Below, one piece after another: positions 27,276-35,915 of a stretch of DNA of 64,000 bases. The position numbers and the translations under genes were made by a program. The notes under the pieces are model-generated. The model did no database searches. It saw only the letters and a program-made list of their open reading frames with translations, and was not told where the DNA came from. Each line of letters begins with the position of its first letter. Within the stretch, counting starts at the first letter, position 1. This stretch comes from JABFRZ01 sp964631945 (GTDB taxonomy: Bacteria > Planctomycetota > UBA1135 > GCA-002686595): positions 4,552 through 68,551 of the forward strand of contig CAZWAY010000031.1 in NCBI GenBank assembly GCA_964631945.1. The letters run 5' to 3'.

Positions 27276-29342
27276 TCACTCGCCGCCGTAGCCGATGGCG
27301 TCGAGGAAGGCGCGGTCCTCCTCCGACAGGTGCACGCGCTCCGGCGCGGCGAGGGCCTGGAGCATGTGTTCGATCGGCTGGGCGTGGGTGCGCGCCAGCG
27401 CGGAGGTCCAGGGCGGCTTGTTCACGACCTGCTGCTCGCCGGGATCGAGCGCGAGGTCGGTCCCGAAGCGCACCTCGCCGGCGGCGAGGCGCGCGGGATC
27501 GGCCACGGCGTAGATCTTGCGCGTGCCGTCGATGACCGCCACCATCGGCTCCTCGGCGATGCGCACGAAGCAATAGGCCGGACGGGCGGCGCCCGGACCG
27601 GCCTCGGCCAGCGCCACCAGATCGCGGCCCTCGAAGCTCGGCGCGGGCGCGACGCCCGCCAGCGCGCAGAAGGTGCGCGGCAGGTCCAGCAACGAGGCCG
27701 TGCTCGCGACCTCGGCCGGGCGCAGGCGCGGGCCGTGGAGGAAGAGCGGGATGCGGATCTTCTCCTCCCAGGGCGAGCCGCCATGACCGAGTTCGCCGTG
27801 CTCGAGGAAGGCCTCGCCGTGGTCGCTGGTGAAGGCCAGATAGGTCGGTCCGCGTCCCAGGGCCTCGACCTCGCGCCACCAGGCTCCGAACTGCGCGTCG
27901 AGGGCGCGCACGCCCTCGTGGTAGAGCGCCAGCATGCGCGTACCGGCCTCGCGCTCGCCGATCGAACCGTCGCCACCGTGCCGGGCGCTGCCGTGGCGCA
28001 GCTCGCGCACCAGCGCCTCCAGCGCGCCGCGGTCCTCGTCGACCCCGGTGCGGTAGGGCATGTGCGTGCGGTAGGTCTGCACGAACAGGAACACCGGGCG
28101 TCCGTCGTCCGCCGCCAGGAAGTCGCGCGCCGCGCGCAGGGTCGCGCCGAGATCCCAGCTGCGGAACTCCTGGAACCACTCGAAACCCTGGTCGAAGCCG
28201 TAGTGACGCGAGACGAAGGCCGAGTCGGTCACGGCTCCGGTGCGATAGCCGTGCTGCGCGAGCCGTTCGGGCAGCGTGGCGATCTCCGGCGCCAGTCCGT
28301 GGCCGAGCGAGGTCGCACCGTGCTGCTCGGGATGGAGTCCGCTCAGCATCGAGGCCTGCGAGGGCAGGGTCCAGGTCGAGGGCGCGCGCGCGGCGCTGAA
28401 GCGCAGGCTCTGGGCCGCCAGGCGATCGAGCTCCGGCGCGAGCTCGGGCGGACCACCGAGATAGGCCAGGTTGTCCGCGCGGAAGGTGTCCGCCAGGAAC
28501 AGGATCAGGTCCGGACGGGCGCGGGGCGCCTGCAGCACGAGCGGGACGAGGCGCGGGGCCAGCACGGCGCTCAGGCACGGCTGGCCGCCGAGCTCGAAGG
28601 TCAGCTCGGCCGCGGGCGCGTCCGCGGCGGGCAGCGCGACCTGGCACCAGCGTCCGGAGCCGCGCGCGTCGAGCTCGTTCTCGAACCTGGCCAGCTCGCG
28701 GCCGTCCAGGCTCACGCGCAGCCAGGCCCGTGTCGCCGTGCGTCCGAGCAGGCCCTCGGCGCTCCAGTAGAAGTGCAGCGCGCGGCCGGGCGCGAGCGCG
28801 CTCCTGAAGCTCATGCTCTCGCCGGGCCAGAGCGTGAAACCCTCGCCCGTCCACTCGCCCAGCACGGGCCGCGAGCCCAGCGCGCGCGGCTTGCGCACCG
28901 CGAACACGAGCGGCGTGCGCGGTTGCTCGCCGGGCGCGAGGCGCAGGTGCAGCAGCTCGCCCACGGCCGCGAACGAGCCGGGCTCGAGCCGAGGGAGGTC
29001 GGCCGGCGTGTCGACCTCGGGCCGGTTGACGTAGCGCACGTCCGCGGAGCCGAGCGCCAGTTCCTCGCCGCTCTTCATGAAGCCCACGCCGTCGGGGCGC
29101 CGCGCGATCCAGCTGTCGGGCTGTTCGCTCGCGCGCCAGGCCTCGGGCGCGAGCGTTTGCTCGACCCAGGCCGCCGCGCCGTCGGGCTCCAGGCGCAGGT
29201 GGGAGTCGGCCACGGGCTGAGCCGTCGTGCGCCGCAGTCCGCCCTCGAGCGCGAGCCAGTCGTCCGCTGCGGGCCGCGCGCAGGCCGCCAGGCCCACCAG
29301 GCCGGCCCCGGCGACGACCGCGGCGAACGTCGAAGCACGCAT
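27276..29342 (-). CDS. Sulfatase-fold (alkaline phosphatase superfamily) lipoprotein with Thr at the nucleophile site
   Basis: 688 residues; signal ending in lipobox LAAC (Cys21), so periplasmic or outer-membrane anchored. The first 290 residues are a beta-rich accessory region. The sulfatase-like domain follows, with metal-binding DLILFLADTFRADNLAYLGG, then APSTWTLPSQASMLSG, and later AFTSDHGEAFLEHGELGH supplying further metal ligands. In classical sulfatases the nucleophile is Cys or Ser within C/S-x-P-S-R and becomes formylglycine. Here the motif is T-L-P-S-Q with Thr325, so formylglycine cannot form; the enzyme more likely resembles Thr-nucleophile phospho-transferases/hydrolases of this superfamily. 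Start ATG 29342 chosen for the signal peptide. Confidence 0.85.
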   Translation of the reverse strand: MRASTFAAVVAGAGLVGLAACARPAADDWLALEGGLRRTTAQPVADSHLRLEPDGAAAWVEQTLAPEAWRASEQPDSWIARRPDGVGFMKSGEELALGSADVRYVNRPEVDTPADLPRLEPGSFAAVGELLHLRLAPGEQPRTPLVFAVRKPRALGSRPVLGEWTGEGFTLWPGESMSFRSALAPGRALHFYWSAEGLLGRTATRAWLRVSLDGRELARFENELDARGSGRWCQVALPAADAPAAELTFELGGQPCLSAVLAPRLVPLVLQAPRARPDLILFLADTFRADNLAYLGGPPELAPELDRLAAQSLRFSAARAPSTWTLPSQASMLSGLHPEQHGATSLGHGLAPEIATLPERLAQHGYRTGAVTDSAFVSRHYGFDQGFEWFQEFRSWDLGATLRAARDFLAADDGRPVFLFVQTYRTHMPYRTGVDEDRGALEALVRELRHGSARHGGDGSIGEREAGTRMLALYHEGVRALDAQFGAWWREVEALGRGPTYLAFTSDHGEAFLEHGELGHGGSPWEEKIRIPLFLHGPRLRPAEVASTASLLDLPRTFCALAGVAPAPSFEGRDLVALAEAGPGAARPAYCFVRIAEEPMVAVIDGTRKIYAVADPARLAAGEVRFGTDLALDPGEQQVVNKPPWTSALARTHAQPIEHMLQALAAPERVHLSEEDRAFLDAIGYGGE

Positions 29343-29427
29343 CGCGGAGCAGTCTCGCAAACCGTCGGGCCTGGGCACAGCGCGCGCTGTGCCTACGCGC
29401 GGCCCAGCCCCGACCAACGCGCCGCGC

Positions 29428-30468
29428 TCATTCGCTCTTCACGTGGCACGAGCCGCCGTGCTTGAGGTGGTAGTCCTGGTGGTAGTCCTCGGCCGGCCAG
29501 AAGCGCGGTCCGGGGGCGACGAGCTGGGTCACGATCTTGCGCTTCTCGTAGCGCGCGGTCTTCCCGAGCTCGGCCAGGTAGGCCTGGGCGGCCGCGAGCT
29601 GCGCGGGGTTGGCCGCGAACACCGCGCTGCGGTACTGCTCGCCGTGGTCTGGCCCCTGCCGATTCAGGGTGGTCGCATCGTGGTTGGCGAAGAAGAACTT
29701 GAGCAGCTCGGCATAGCTCACGCGCTTGGGGTCGAAGACGACCTGTACCGTCTCGGCGTGGCCGGTATCGCCCTCGCACACGGCCGAGTAGCTCGGCTTC
29801 TCGAGCGTGCCGCCCATGTAGCCCGAGACGGCGTCGAGCACGCCGGGGATCTGCTGGAACACGTCCTCCACGCCCCAGAAGCAGCCGCCCGCGAAGTAGG
29901 CGCTCTCGGTCACGGCCGGGCGCGACTCGGGCGGCAGCGTTTCGCCCTCGGGGATGAACTTCAGGGCGGCGCCATTGATGCAGAAGCGCTTGCCGGTCGG
30001 GGCCGGGCCGTCGTCGAAGACGTGCCCGAGGTGCGCGCCCGAGCGCGCGTCGAGCACCTCGACCCGGCGCATGCCCAGCGTGTGGTCGACTTCCAGCCTG
30101 ACGTGCTGCGGATCGAACGGGCGCGTGAAGGAGGGCCAGCCGCTGCCGCTGTCGTACTTGTCCTCCGAGCGGAACAGCGGCAGACCGCCGATGGCGCACA
30201 CGAACAGGCCCTTGCGCTTCTCCTTGTTGAGCGGGCTGGTGCCGGCGCACTCGGTGGCACTGCAGGTGGTGACCTCGAGCGCCAGCGGATCGAGGCCTTT
30301 CGACAGTTCCTTCACCTGCGCCGGCGTGAGCGGGGTCAGGTCGTAGCCGGAGCTCGACAGGCGCGAGCCGCGCGGGCTTTGGGTGGTCATGGCGTTCTCC
30401 TGGGCACAGCGGGTGGAGGTGAGGCCGAGGATCGAGAGCACGGAGGCGAGTACGGCGGAGTTCTTCAT
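29428..30468 (-). CDS. MsrB-MsrA fusion, exported methionine sulfoxide reductase
   Basis: 346 residues with an N-terminal signal (MKNSAVLASVLSILGLTSTRC, possibly a lipobox-like Cys). It reduces both methionine sulfoxide epimers in secreted proteins. The first half is MsrB: YDSGSGWPSFTRPF, HLGHVFDDGPAPTG and the catalytic Cys in RFCINGAALKFIP. The second half is MsrA with catalytic Cys in AGGCFWGVEDVF, then GYMGGTLEKPSYSAVCEGDT and NHDATTLNRQGPDHGEQYRS. The MsrB part lacks the usual two CxxC zinc pairs (VCAIG and LDARSGAH stand in their place), so it is a zinc-free type. The order is B then A. It follows the small gene at 30513 by 44 bases and precedes the sulfatase-fold gene. Confidence 0.93.
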   Translation of the reverse strand: MKNSAVLASVLSILGLTSTRCAQENAMTTQSPRGSRLSSSGYDLTPLTPAQVKELSKGLDPLALEVTTCSATECAGTSPLNKEKRKGLFVCAIGGLPLFRSEDKYDSGSGWPSFTRPFDPQHVRLEVDHTLGMRRVEVLDARSGAHLGHVFDDGPAPTGKRFCINGAALKFIPEGETLPPESRPAVTESAYFAGGCFWGVEDVFQQIPGVLDAVSGYMGGTLEKPSYSAVCEGDTGHAETVQVVFDPKRVSYAELLKFFFANHDATTLNRQGPDHGEQYRSAVFAANPAQLAAAQAYLAELGKTARYEKRKIVTQLVAPGPRFWPAEDYHQDYHLKHGGSCHVKSE

Positions 30469-30512
30469 GGCGGAGGGGCTACGGAGCAGCGCGCGGCGCG
30501 TGACCGCCCGCG

Positions 30513-30971
30513 CTACTCGGGCGGCAATTCGTACAACCCGTGGCGGCCGGCGATCAAGCGTCCCTGGCGCGCCAGCTCGTCCCAGACCGTGCGCGGATAG
30601 CGATCGGGCGGGCGGATCCCGAGGATGTTCGAGTGGCGTCCCGCGCTCATCGGGCCGCCGGCGATCGAGGATTCGGCGTCGAGCCGCGTGACCTTGAGCG
30701 ACTTCCGGAAGGCCTTCATGGCGCGCGCCAGGACCTCGCGGTCCTGGACCGGCAGCAGGCGCTTGCCGCTGTTCCAGCCCTCGACCACGGCCTGCAGTGC
30801 GGGCCCATCGCGCGCCTCCAGCAGGCGCGCGAGCTCGGGTTCCTGGGCGCGCGTGGACTCCAGCGCCTGGCGTGCGCGCGTCCAGGCCTCTTCGCTGGCG
30901 GGTGCGGTGGCCAGCTCGTCGGCCGAGGCGCGCAGGACCGTGCTGACCAGCTCCATCGAGGGGTTGAACAT
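30513..30971 (-). CDS. Small protein of unknown function downstream of an ATP-grasp gene
   Basis: 152 residues, no signal peptide or membrane helix. The N-terminal half is helical; the C-terminal half has a more conserved look, with RLDAESSIAGGPMSAGRHSN, GIRPPDRYPRTVWDELARQ and a last segment GLYELPPE. It starts ten bases after the ATP-grasp stop, and so probably belongs to the DUF455/ATP-grasp transcription unit. I do not recognise the family. It could be a substrate or partner of the ATP-grasp protein, which is inference from position only. Confidence 0.6.
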   Translation of the reverse strand: MFNPSMELVSTVLRASADELATAPASEEAWTRARQALESTRAQEPELARLLEARDGPALQAVVEGWNSGKRLLPVQDREVLARAMKAFRKSLKVTRLDAESSIAGGPMSAGRHSNILGIRPPDRYPRTVWDELARQGRLIAGRHGLYELPPE

Positions 30972-30981
30972 GGCGTCGAGC

Positions 30982-31950
30982 CTATCCGACCTGGTCCGCC
31001 GGCGCTGCCAGCGCCTCCGCGAGCCCGCCCTGCTCGGCCACGAAGCCCGCCTTCCCGGCCATGGCCGTGGTCCAGTCCATCGTGAAGCGTGCGTTGATCT
31101 CGCTCAGCGGATTGAGCGCCTCGCCGTGTTCGGTGCGATGGCGGAAGGCGTCGATCCCGAAGGGCCCGAAGTAGCCCGCGCGCGCCAGCGCCTCTCCGGC
31201 CGCCTGCACGGCCTGGGCCAGGCGCTCGTCGTCGCCCGGCGACACGGCCCCGCGCTCGGCGCGCTCGGTGCGCCTCCAGGCCCCGTGCGCGTTCGTGTGC
31301 TGGAAGCACGGCGCCGAGAGCACCACTGCGCCGCGCGGCGTGACCCAGGCCGAGCGCGTGAACTCGCGCGTCACGCGCACCCACGGCTCGATCACGAGCA
31401 CGCCGCGCCGCAGGCTGGCGAGCAGCCAGGCCAGCTCGGCGTCCGTCGGCCGGCCGGGCGCGATGCGCCGCCGGCCGCGCCCGGCCGCGCCGAAGGTGCG
31501 GCGCACGAGCCAGCCGTCGGCGGCCGGCCGCGCCAGCTGTTCCAGGACCTCTTCCAGCGTCGCGACCACGCGCTTCGCGAAGCTGGCGCCCGCCAGCGGC
31601 GCGCGCACCGCGGCGGCGAAGGGACGCGCGTTGACCGCGCGCAGCACCGCCACGGGCGGCGCGACGGGCACGCGCGCGCCGGACTGCGCGAGCCGCGCCA
31701 GCGCGCGCGGCGTGGGGCTCCAGGCCAGGCCCTGGAGTCCGCGCGTGAGCCCATCGTGCGGGTCGGCCTCCCTGCCCGTGATGCGCTCCTCCAGCACCAC
31801 GTCTCCGGGCGCCACCAGGCTTCCCAGCAGGCGCCGGCGCTCGCGCGCGACGATCGCGCGCAGCGCCAGCGTGGGCGTGTAGCGTGTTCCGGCCTCGAGC
31901 TCGTGCTCGGCGTCGAGGTTCAGCACCCACACGCGCGGCGGCGTGCTCAC
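30982..31950 (-). CDS. ATP-grasp-fold protein
   Basis: 322 residues. Features of an ATP-grasp ligase are visible: a mid-protein nucleotide loop WLVRRTFGAAGRGRRRIAPG, a strand pair LVIEPWVRVTREFTRSAWV, and a C-terminal metal/ATP-site segment YFGPFGIDAFRHR followed by LNPLSEINARFTMDW (the E-x-N-x-R pattern). Such enzymes join a carboxylate to an amine through an acylphosphate. The substrate cannot be told from sequence. The GTG start at 31950 overlaps the DUF455 stop (GTGA), so the two proteins are translationally coupled and likely act together. Confidence 0.75.
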   Translation of the reverse strand: MSTPPRVWVLNLDAEHELEAGTRYTPTLALRAIVARERRRLLGSLVAPGDVVLEERITGREADPHDGLTRGLQGLAWSPTPRALARLAQSGARVPVAPPVAVLRAVNARPFAAAVRAPLAGASFAKRVVATLEEVLEQLARPAADGWLVRRTFGAAGRGRRRIAPGRPTDAELAWLLASLRRGVLVIEPWVRVTREFTRSAWVTPRGAVVLSAPCFQHTNAHGAWRRTERAERGAVSPGDDERLAQAVQAAGEALARAGYFGPFGIDAFRHRTEHGEALNPLSEINARFTMDWTTAMAGKAGFVAEQGGLAEALAAPADQVG

Positions 31951-32810
31951 GTCCTGCTCCTCGCGTGCGCGGGCGGCTCGCGCTCGAGGCGCGTCAAGAA
32001 CTCGGGGTCGAAGCCGGCGCGCACGCGCGCGGCGCGGTTCAGCGGTCGGCCCTGCAGGACCGAGGGCGTCAGCGGCCCGGGCAGCGCGGCACGCCAGCGC
32101 TCGTAGTCGAGCGGTGCCCCCGCCAGCCGCGCGAACCAGCGCGCGGCGAAGGCCACGTGCGCGATCTCGTCGCGCTCGATGCGCTCCAGGATGCGCGCGG
32201 CCTGGACCTCGCCCACGCGCCGGAACGCCGCCGCGAAGCGCGCGCTGTGGTCGAGGTTCGCGCCCTCCAGCCCCAGACCGAGCAGGGCCACGAAGGCGGT
32301 CGCATCGCGCACGCCGCCGACGCGCTGCCAGAACCAGTCGCGCACCGGGAAGGCTCCGACCGCGTAGCCGAGACCGGCCAGGTGCTGCGCGTACAGGTCC
32401 AGGTGCGCGAGCTCTTCCCGACACAGGCGCAGGAGGCCGGCGCGGAACGCGCGCGGCGTGCCGGGGAAGGCCAGCAGCGCCCAGGCGAAGAGCTCGGCCG
32501 CCTGCAGTTCGTGGTGCAGGAAGGTGTGCAAGAGCTGCGCCCGCGCGCGCGGCTGGGCCAGCGCGGCGAGTCGCGGAGTCCGCGCGGCGCGCGCGCTCAC
32601 GCTCAGCTCGCGCGGTCGTCCCGGAGCCACGAGGCGCCGCGCGGGCGCCTCCGCCTCCCAGTTGCGCGAATCGTCGGCCGTCGGTGCCGGCGGCGGCGCG
32701 AGCTTGGCCGCGAGCGCGACGGTCGTGACCAGCTCCCAGCACCAGGCCTCGATCGTGCCCGCCGGCGGCGGCCCGGATTCGGGCGGGGTCGGGGCGGCGG
32801 GGGCCGGCAT
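31947..32810 (-). CDS. DUF455 ferritin-like protein
   Basis: 287 residues (ATG 32810; upstream in-frame codons look non-coding). It belongs to the DUF455 ferritin-like family. Paired metal-ligand-type residues recur on four helices: HHELQAAELFAWALLAFP, CREELAHLDLYAQHL, LGLEGANLDHSARFA and ERIERDEIAHVAFAARWF. This arrangement suggests a di-iron four-helix bundle that may carry out an oxidation, though no DUF455 reaction is established to my knowledge. It is the first gene of a minus-strand group with an ATP-grasp protein, a small unknown, MsrBA and a sulfatase-fold protein. Confidence 0.85.
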   Translation of the reverse strand: MPAPAAPTPPESGPPPAGTIEAWCWELVTTVALAAKLAPPPAPTADDSRNWEAEAPARRLVAPGRPRELSVSARAARTPRLAALAQPRARAQLLHTFLHHELQAAELFAWALLAFPGTPRAFRAGLLRLCREELAHLDLYAQHLAGLGYAVGAFPVRDWFWQRVGGVRDATAFVALLGLGLEGANLDHSARFAAAFRRVGEVQAARILERIERDEIAHVAFAARWFARLAGAPLDYERWRAALPGPLTPSVLQGRPLNRAARVRAGFDPEFLTRLEREPPAHARSRT

Positions 32811-32912
32811 GCGGCCATCATGCCAGGGCCCGTGCCCCCGGCAGCCTGTCGATCTCCGGTGAATGCCGGCCGGTCTGGATCTGCGCGCCCGCTCCGGTCG
32901 AAAGGACGGGCC

Positions 32913-33131
32913 GTGGACCTCAGCGCCTCGGGACTCCTCAGTTCGCTCCTGGTGAGCTCGGTCGGCTACGTGCTCTTCCACTACGGCCGCAAGAGCGTGC
33001 GCACGCCGCAGCTCGTCTCGGGGCTGGTGCTGATGGTCTTCCCGGCCTTCGTTTCGGGCGCGCTGCTGATGCTCTCGATCGGCGCCGCGATCCTGCTCGG
33101 ACTGTGGGTCAGCCTGCGCGCCGGGCTCTGA
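32913..33131 (+). CDS. Small two-helix membrane protein ('amino acid transport protein'-type)
   Basis: 72 residues; GTG start at 32913 with AAAGGA at 32901-32906. Two or three hydrophobic helices around the short polar loop HYGRKSVRTPQ, then LVSGLVLMVFPAFVSGALLML. It resembles a widespread family of about 70-residue membrane proteins whose database name 'amino acid transport protein' has no experimental basis that I know of. It is divergent from the DUF455 gene and convergent with the HEAT-repeat gene. Function unknown. Confidence 0.7.
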   Translation: MDLSASGLLSSLLVSSVGYVLFHYGRKSVRTPQLVSGLVLMVFPAFVSGALLMLSIGAAILLGLWVSLRAGL

Positions 33132-33174
33132 AGGGCTTGCCGTCGGCGGGAGCGGCTGCGAACCGCGGCGCTCG

Positions 33175-34467
33175 CTACGGCAAGGCCGGCTCGAGCCAGG
33201 CGCGCCAGGTCGCCGGCTCGGGGCCGAGGTCCCGACCCGTCAGGCTGGTCAGGGCGAGCCGCGCGGCGGCGCGCACGGCTTCGCGCTCGTTCTCGAGCAT
33301 CTCCACGAGCGGCGCGACCGCGCCCACGTCGTCCAGGCTCGCCAGCGTCGCGCAGGCTGCCACGGCGACCAGGGGCTCCTCGTTCGCCAGCTGCTCCCGG
33401 ACCTCCACGCCGAGCTCGCGGCGGTGCAGCGGATGGGAGCCGAGGATGCGCAGGGCCGCGAGCGCGCGGGCCGGCTCGGGCGCGCTCAGGTCGGCGCGCA
33501 GGGCGCCGGCCTCGGCCTCGAACCAGGCCTGTTCGCGCGCGTACCAGTGCTGCCAGGCCTCGGCGCGCGGACCGAGTTCGAGGCTCGAGATCCAGCCCAG
33601 GGCCAGGCTCGCGGCCCGTTGCACGCGTCGATCCGGGTCCTCCAGCAGGGCGAGGAGCTCCGGCACGGCCTCGTCGTCGCGCAGTCGGCCGAGCGCGAGC
33701 GCGGCCTGACGCCGCAGCTCGGGATCGAACGCGTCGAGGTAGCGGCGTAGCACGCGCGATGCGGCCTCGCCGGCGCGCGGGTCGTCGTGGGGCCGCAGGC
33801 GCCCGAGGGCGGCCAGCACGGCTCGATCGAGGCTCGCCTCGTGGCCGAGCAGGCGCTCGAGCAACGCCAGGCCCCGTCCGCGCCCGGTCCGGCCGAGGGC
33901 CGCGACCAGACCCAGGCACAGTTCGGCGGGCGGTACTCCGCGCTCGAGCCGCTGCGTGAACTCGTCGTAGGTCCTCCGGTCGCGTTCCAGCGCGCGCGCG
34001 AAGGCGCGTTCGAGCTCCTCGGCCAGGCGCGGATGGACGCGCTCTTGGTCGGCGAGACCGGCGCACAGCTGCTCGACCGCGGCCACGCTGCGCGGGCCAG
34101 CGACCTCGCCCGCCAGCGCCAGCGCGCTCAGGCGATCGTCGAGCGTCGCCTCGCGCGGCAGGGCCGCCACCAGGGCGTCCAGGGCCACCTCCGACGGCCA
34201 GGCGCGCAGGCTGGTGAGCAGGAGCTCGCGCTCGTCCGGCCCGAGCGGCCCCGTGTCGGTTCCGCGCCCGGAGCACAGCGCGAGGATCTCGGCCGCCGCT
34301 CCCGGTCGCAGCGCGGCGAGTTCGCGCGCGGCCCCGGCCGCCACGCGCGCATCCCCCGCGCGCAGGCGCGCGATGCACTCGGCCACGTCCTGCGCGCGGG
34401 TCGCGGCGCCCGACGCTCCGCCCAGGAGCGCGAGCACGCCCACGATCGGCAGGCACGCCGGACTCAC
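33175..34467 (-). CDS. Exported HEAT-repeat protein in a prepilin operon
   Basis: 430 residues with a signal-like N-terminus (ACLPIVGVLALLGGASGA). The rest is made of helical HEAT repeats, clearest near residues 255-310 (AASRVLRRYLDAFDPELRRQ, then ALALGRLRDDEAVPELLALL) and at the end (PLVAVAACATLASLDDVGAV, then PLVEMLENEREAVRAAARLA). HEAT repeats usually bind other proteins. The GTG start at 34467 overlaps the stop of the upstream pilin gene (GTGA), making it the last member of a tightly coupled four-gene operon; it may be a periplasmic scaffold for the pilus or secretion apparatus (inference). Confidence 0.8.
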   Translation of the reverse strand: MSPACLPIVGVLALLGGASGAATRAQDVAECIARLRAGDARVAAGAARELAALRPGAAAEILALCSGRGTDTGPLGPDERELLLTSLRAWPSEVALDALVAALPREATLDDRLSALALAGEVAGPRSVAAVEQLCAGLADQERVHPRLAEELERAFARALERDRRTYDEFTQRLERGVPPAELCLGLVAALGRTGRGRGLALLERLLGHEASLDRAVLAALGRLRPHDDPRAGEAASRVLRRYLDAFDPELRRQAALALGRLRDDEAVPELLALLEDPDRRVQRAASLALGWISSLELGPRAEAWQHWYAREQAWFEAEAGALRADLSAPEPARALAALRILGSHPLHRRELGVEVREQLANEEPLVAVAACATLASLDDVGAVAPLVEMLENEREAVRAAARLALTSLTGRDLGPEPATWRAWLEPALP

Positions 34468-35915
34468 TGCAATCCGACCTCGCGCCAGAAGACCACCTCG
34501 AAGCCACCGACCCCGGCGCGCACGCGCGGGATACCCGGCAACGACACGCGGCCCTTCGAGAGCCGCTCGTCGAACTCGACGTCCAGCTTCGAGTGCGCGA
34601 CGGTGCCATCGCGCCTGACGAAGTCGCGGTTGATGGAGACCTGGTTCCCGGCCGTCATGTTCCCGAACAGCTCGACCGTGCTGGAGCCCGCGGCGTCGAG
34701 GTTGTTGTCGTGGAAGTCGCGCTCGGCGTACATGTAGGCGTACATGCGTTCCAAGGTCCCGTAGCGCGGGTCACCGAAGTAGATGTCGCCGCTCTCGGGC
34801 TCGGCCGCGTCCTTGATGGCGATGAAGGCCACCGCGTCCTTGTTCGGGTCCTGCAGCAGGACGTCGTCGCTGAAGTAGATGTTGCCCTTGACGATGAAGG
34901 TGACGCGCGTGCCGCTGCCGTCCTGGGTCAGGAAGCGCAGACGCAGGAAGGTGCGGTTGTGGACCCACAGGTTGCCGTCGATGTAGTAGACGAGCTGGTT
35001 GCCGTCGCGGCCGGGCTTCCCGGGCGCGCCCGCGAGCGTGATCGTGTGCCCGCGCCCGCCGTTGTAGGCCGTGAAGTCCAGCACGGGCATGTAGGGGTCC
35101 TCGAGGAAGAAGTCGTCCTTGCGGGTCGCGCTGGTCTCCGCCAGGCGGTTGCTCGGGTTCTTGCGGAAGATGTGGGCGGGCTCCGACTCCGGCAGCTGGA
35201 AGGCCGAACCACCCAGGGCATTCGCGCGCCACGCGCCCCCGGCCGCGAAGGCCGCGGCCACGTTGACGTCGTGGTTGTGCTCGTAGTCCATCCCGGCGAT
35301 GTCCGGCAGCGGGCGCGTGACGTTCTCGGTGCCGGTGATGCCCGTGACCGTGCCGCTCGCCAGCACCTCGCCATCCACCGTGGCATCGCCCGTCACCAGC
35401 ACGTCACCGGCCGAGAACACGTTGCCCACGATCTCGTCCTTGTGCGTGCCCCGGCCGCCGAAGCGCAGGGTGTAGTCGGGGTCGCCCGAGGTGTTGCCGG
35501 CGAAGACGGCGTGGTCGAACACGCTGGTCCCGGCGTGCCGCAGCACGGCCTCGATGCTGCGCGTGGAGCCGTTGACCCAGCCCGTGGAGACGACGCGGTA
35601 GGTGTCGTCGCCGTTGTCCTCCATGCTGGTCCACACGCGTCCGCCCTCCAGCTCGATGGGGGCGTCCGGCGTGCCGTGCTCGCCGGGGAGCGGGGCCTTC
35701 TCGCGTACGGCGGCGGCCACCGCCAGCAGTGCCTCGCCGACACCGGCCTCGGCCAGGTACAGCGCGCGCAGCTCGCGGCCGGAGCGCCCGACCTCGGTCG
35801 AGTGCGTCAGGCTCAGCGTGAAGATCAGGGCCGAGAGGCCGGCCAGCACGATCACGGCCACCAGCGAGGGCAGCAGCGCACTGCCGGCGCGTGCGTGGGA
35901 TGTGGGCTGCGTCAT
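34464..35915 (-). CDS. PilX/GspK-like minor prepilin protein
   Basis: 483 residues. After a short polar start (QPTSHARAGSALLPSL) comes a hydrophobic helix VAVIVLAGLSALIFTLSLTH and the stretch LRALYLAEAGVGEALLAVA, the PilX_N-like pattern of large minor pilins. The big extracellular domain contains beta-helix-like segments with regular valines (SAGDVLVTGDATVDGEVLAS) and many Asn/Asp turns, suggesting a polymer-forming or adhesin-type fold. Coupled by four-base overlaps to the upstream PilW-like and downstream HEAT genes. No assembly ATPase, secretin or prepilin peptidase is in the window. Confidence 0.75.
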   Translation of the reverse strand: MTQPTSHARAGSALLPSLVAVIVLAGLSALIFTLSLTHSTEVGRSGRELRALYLAEAGVGEALLAVAAAVREKAPLPGEHGTPDAPIELEGGRVWTSMEDNGDDTYRVVSTGWVNGSTRSIEAVLRHAGTSVFDHAVFAGNTSGDPDYTLRFGGRGTHKDEIVGNVFSAGDVLVTGDATVDGEVLASGTVTGITGTENVTRPLPDIAGMDYEHNHDVNVAAAFAAGGAWRANALGGSAFQLPESEPAHIFRKNPSNRLAETSATRKDDFFLEDPYMPVLDFTAYNGGRGHTITLAGAPGKPGRDGNQLVYYIDGNLWVHNRTFLRLRFLTQDGSGTRVTFIVKGNIYFSDDVLLQDPNKDAVAFIAIKDAAEPESGDIYFGDPRYGTLERMYAYMYAERDFHDNNLDAAGSSTVELFGNMTAGNQVSINRDFVRRDGTVAHSKLDVEFDERLSKGRVSLPGIPRVRAGVGGFEVVFWREVGLQ

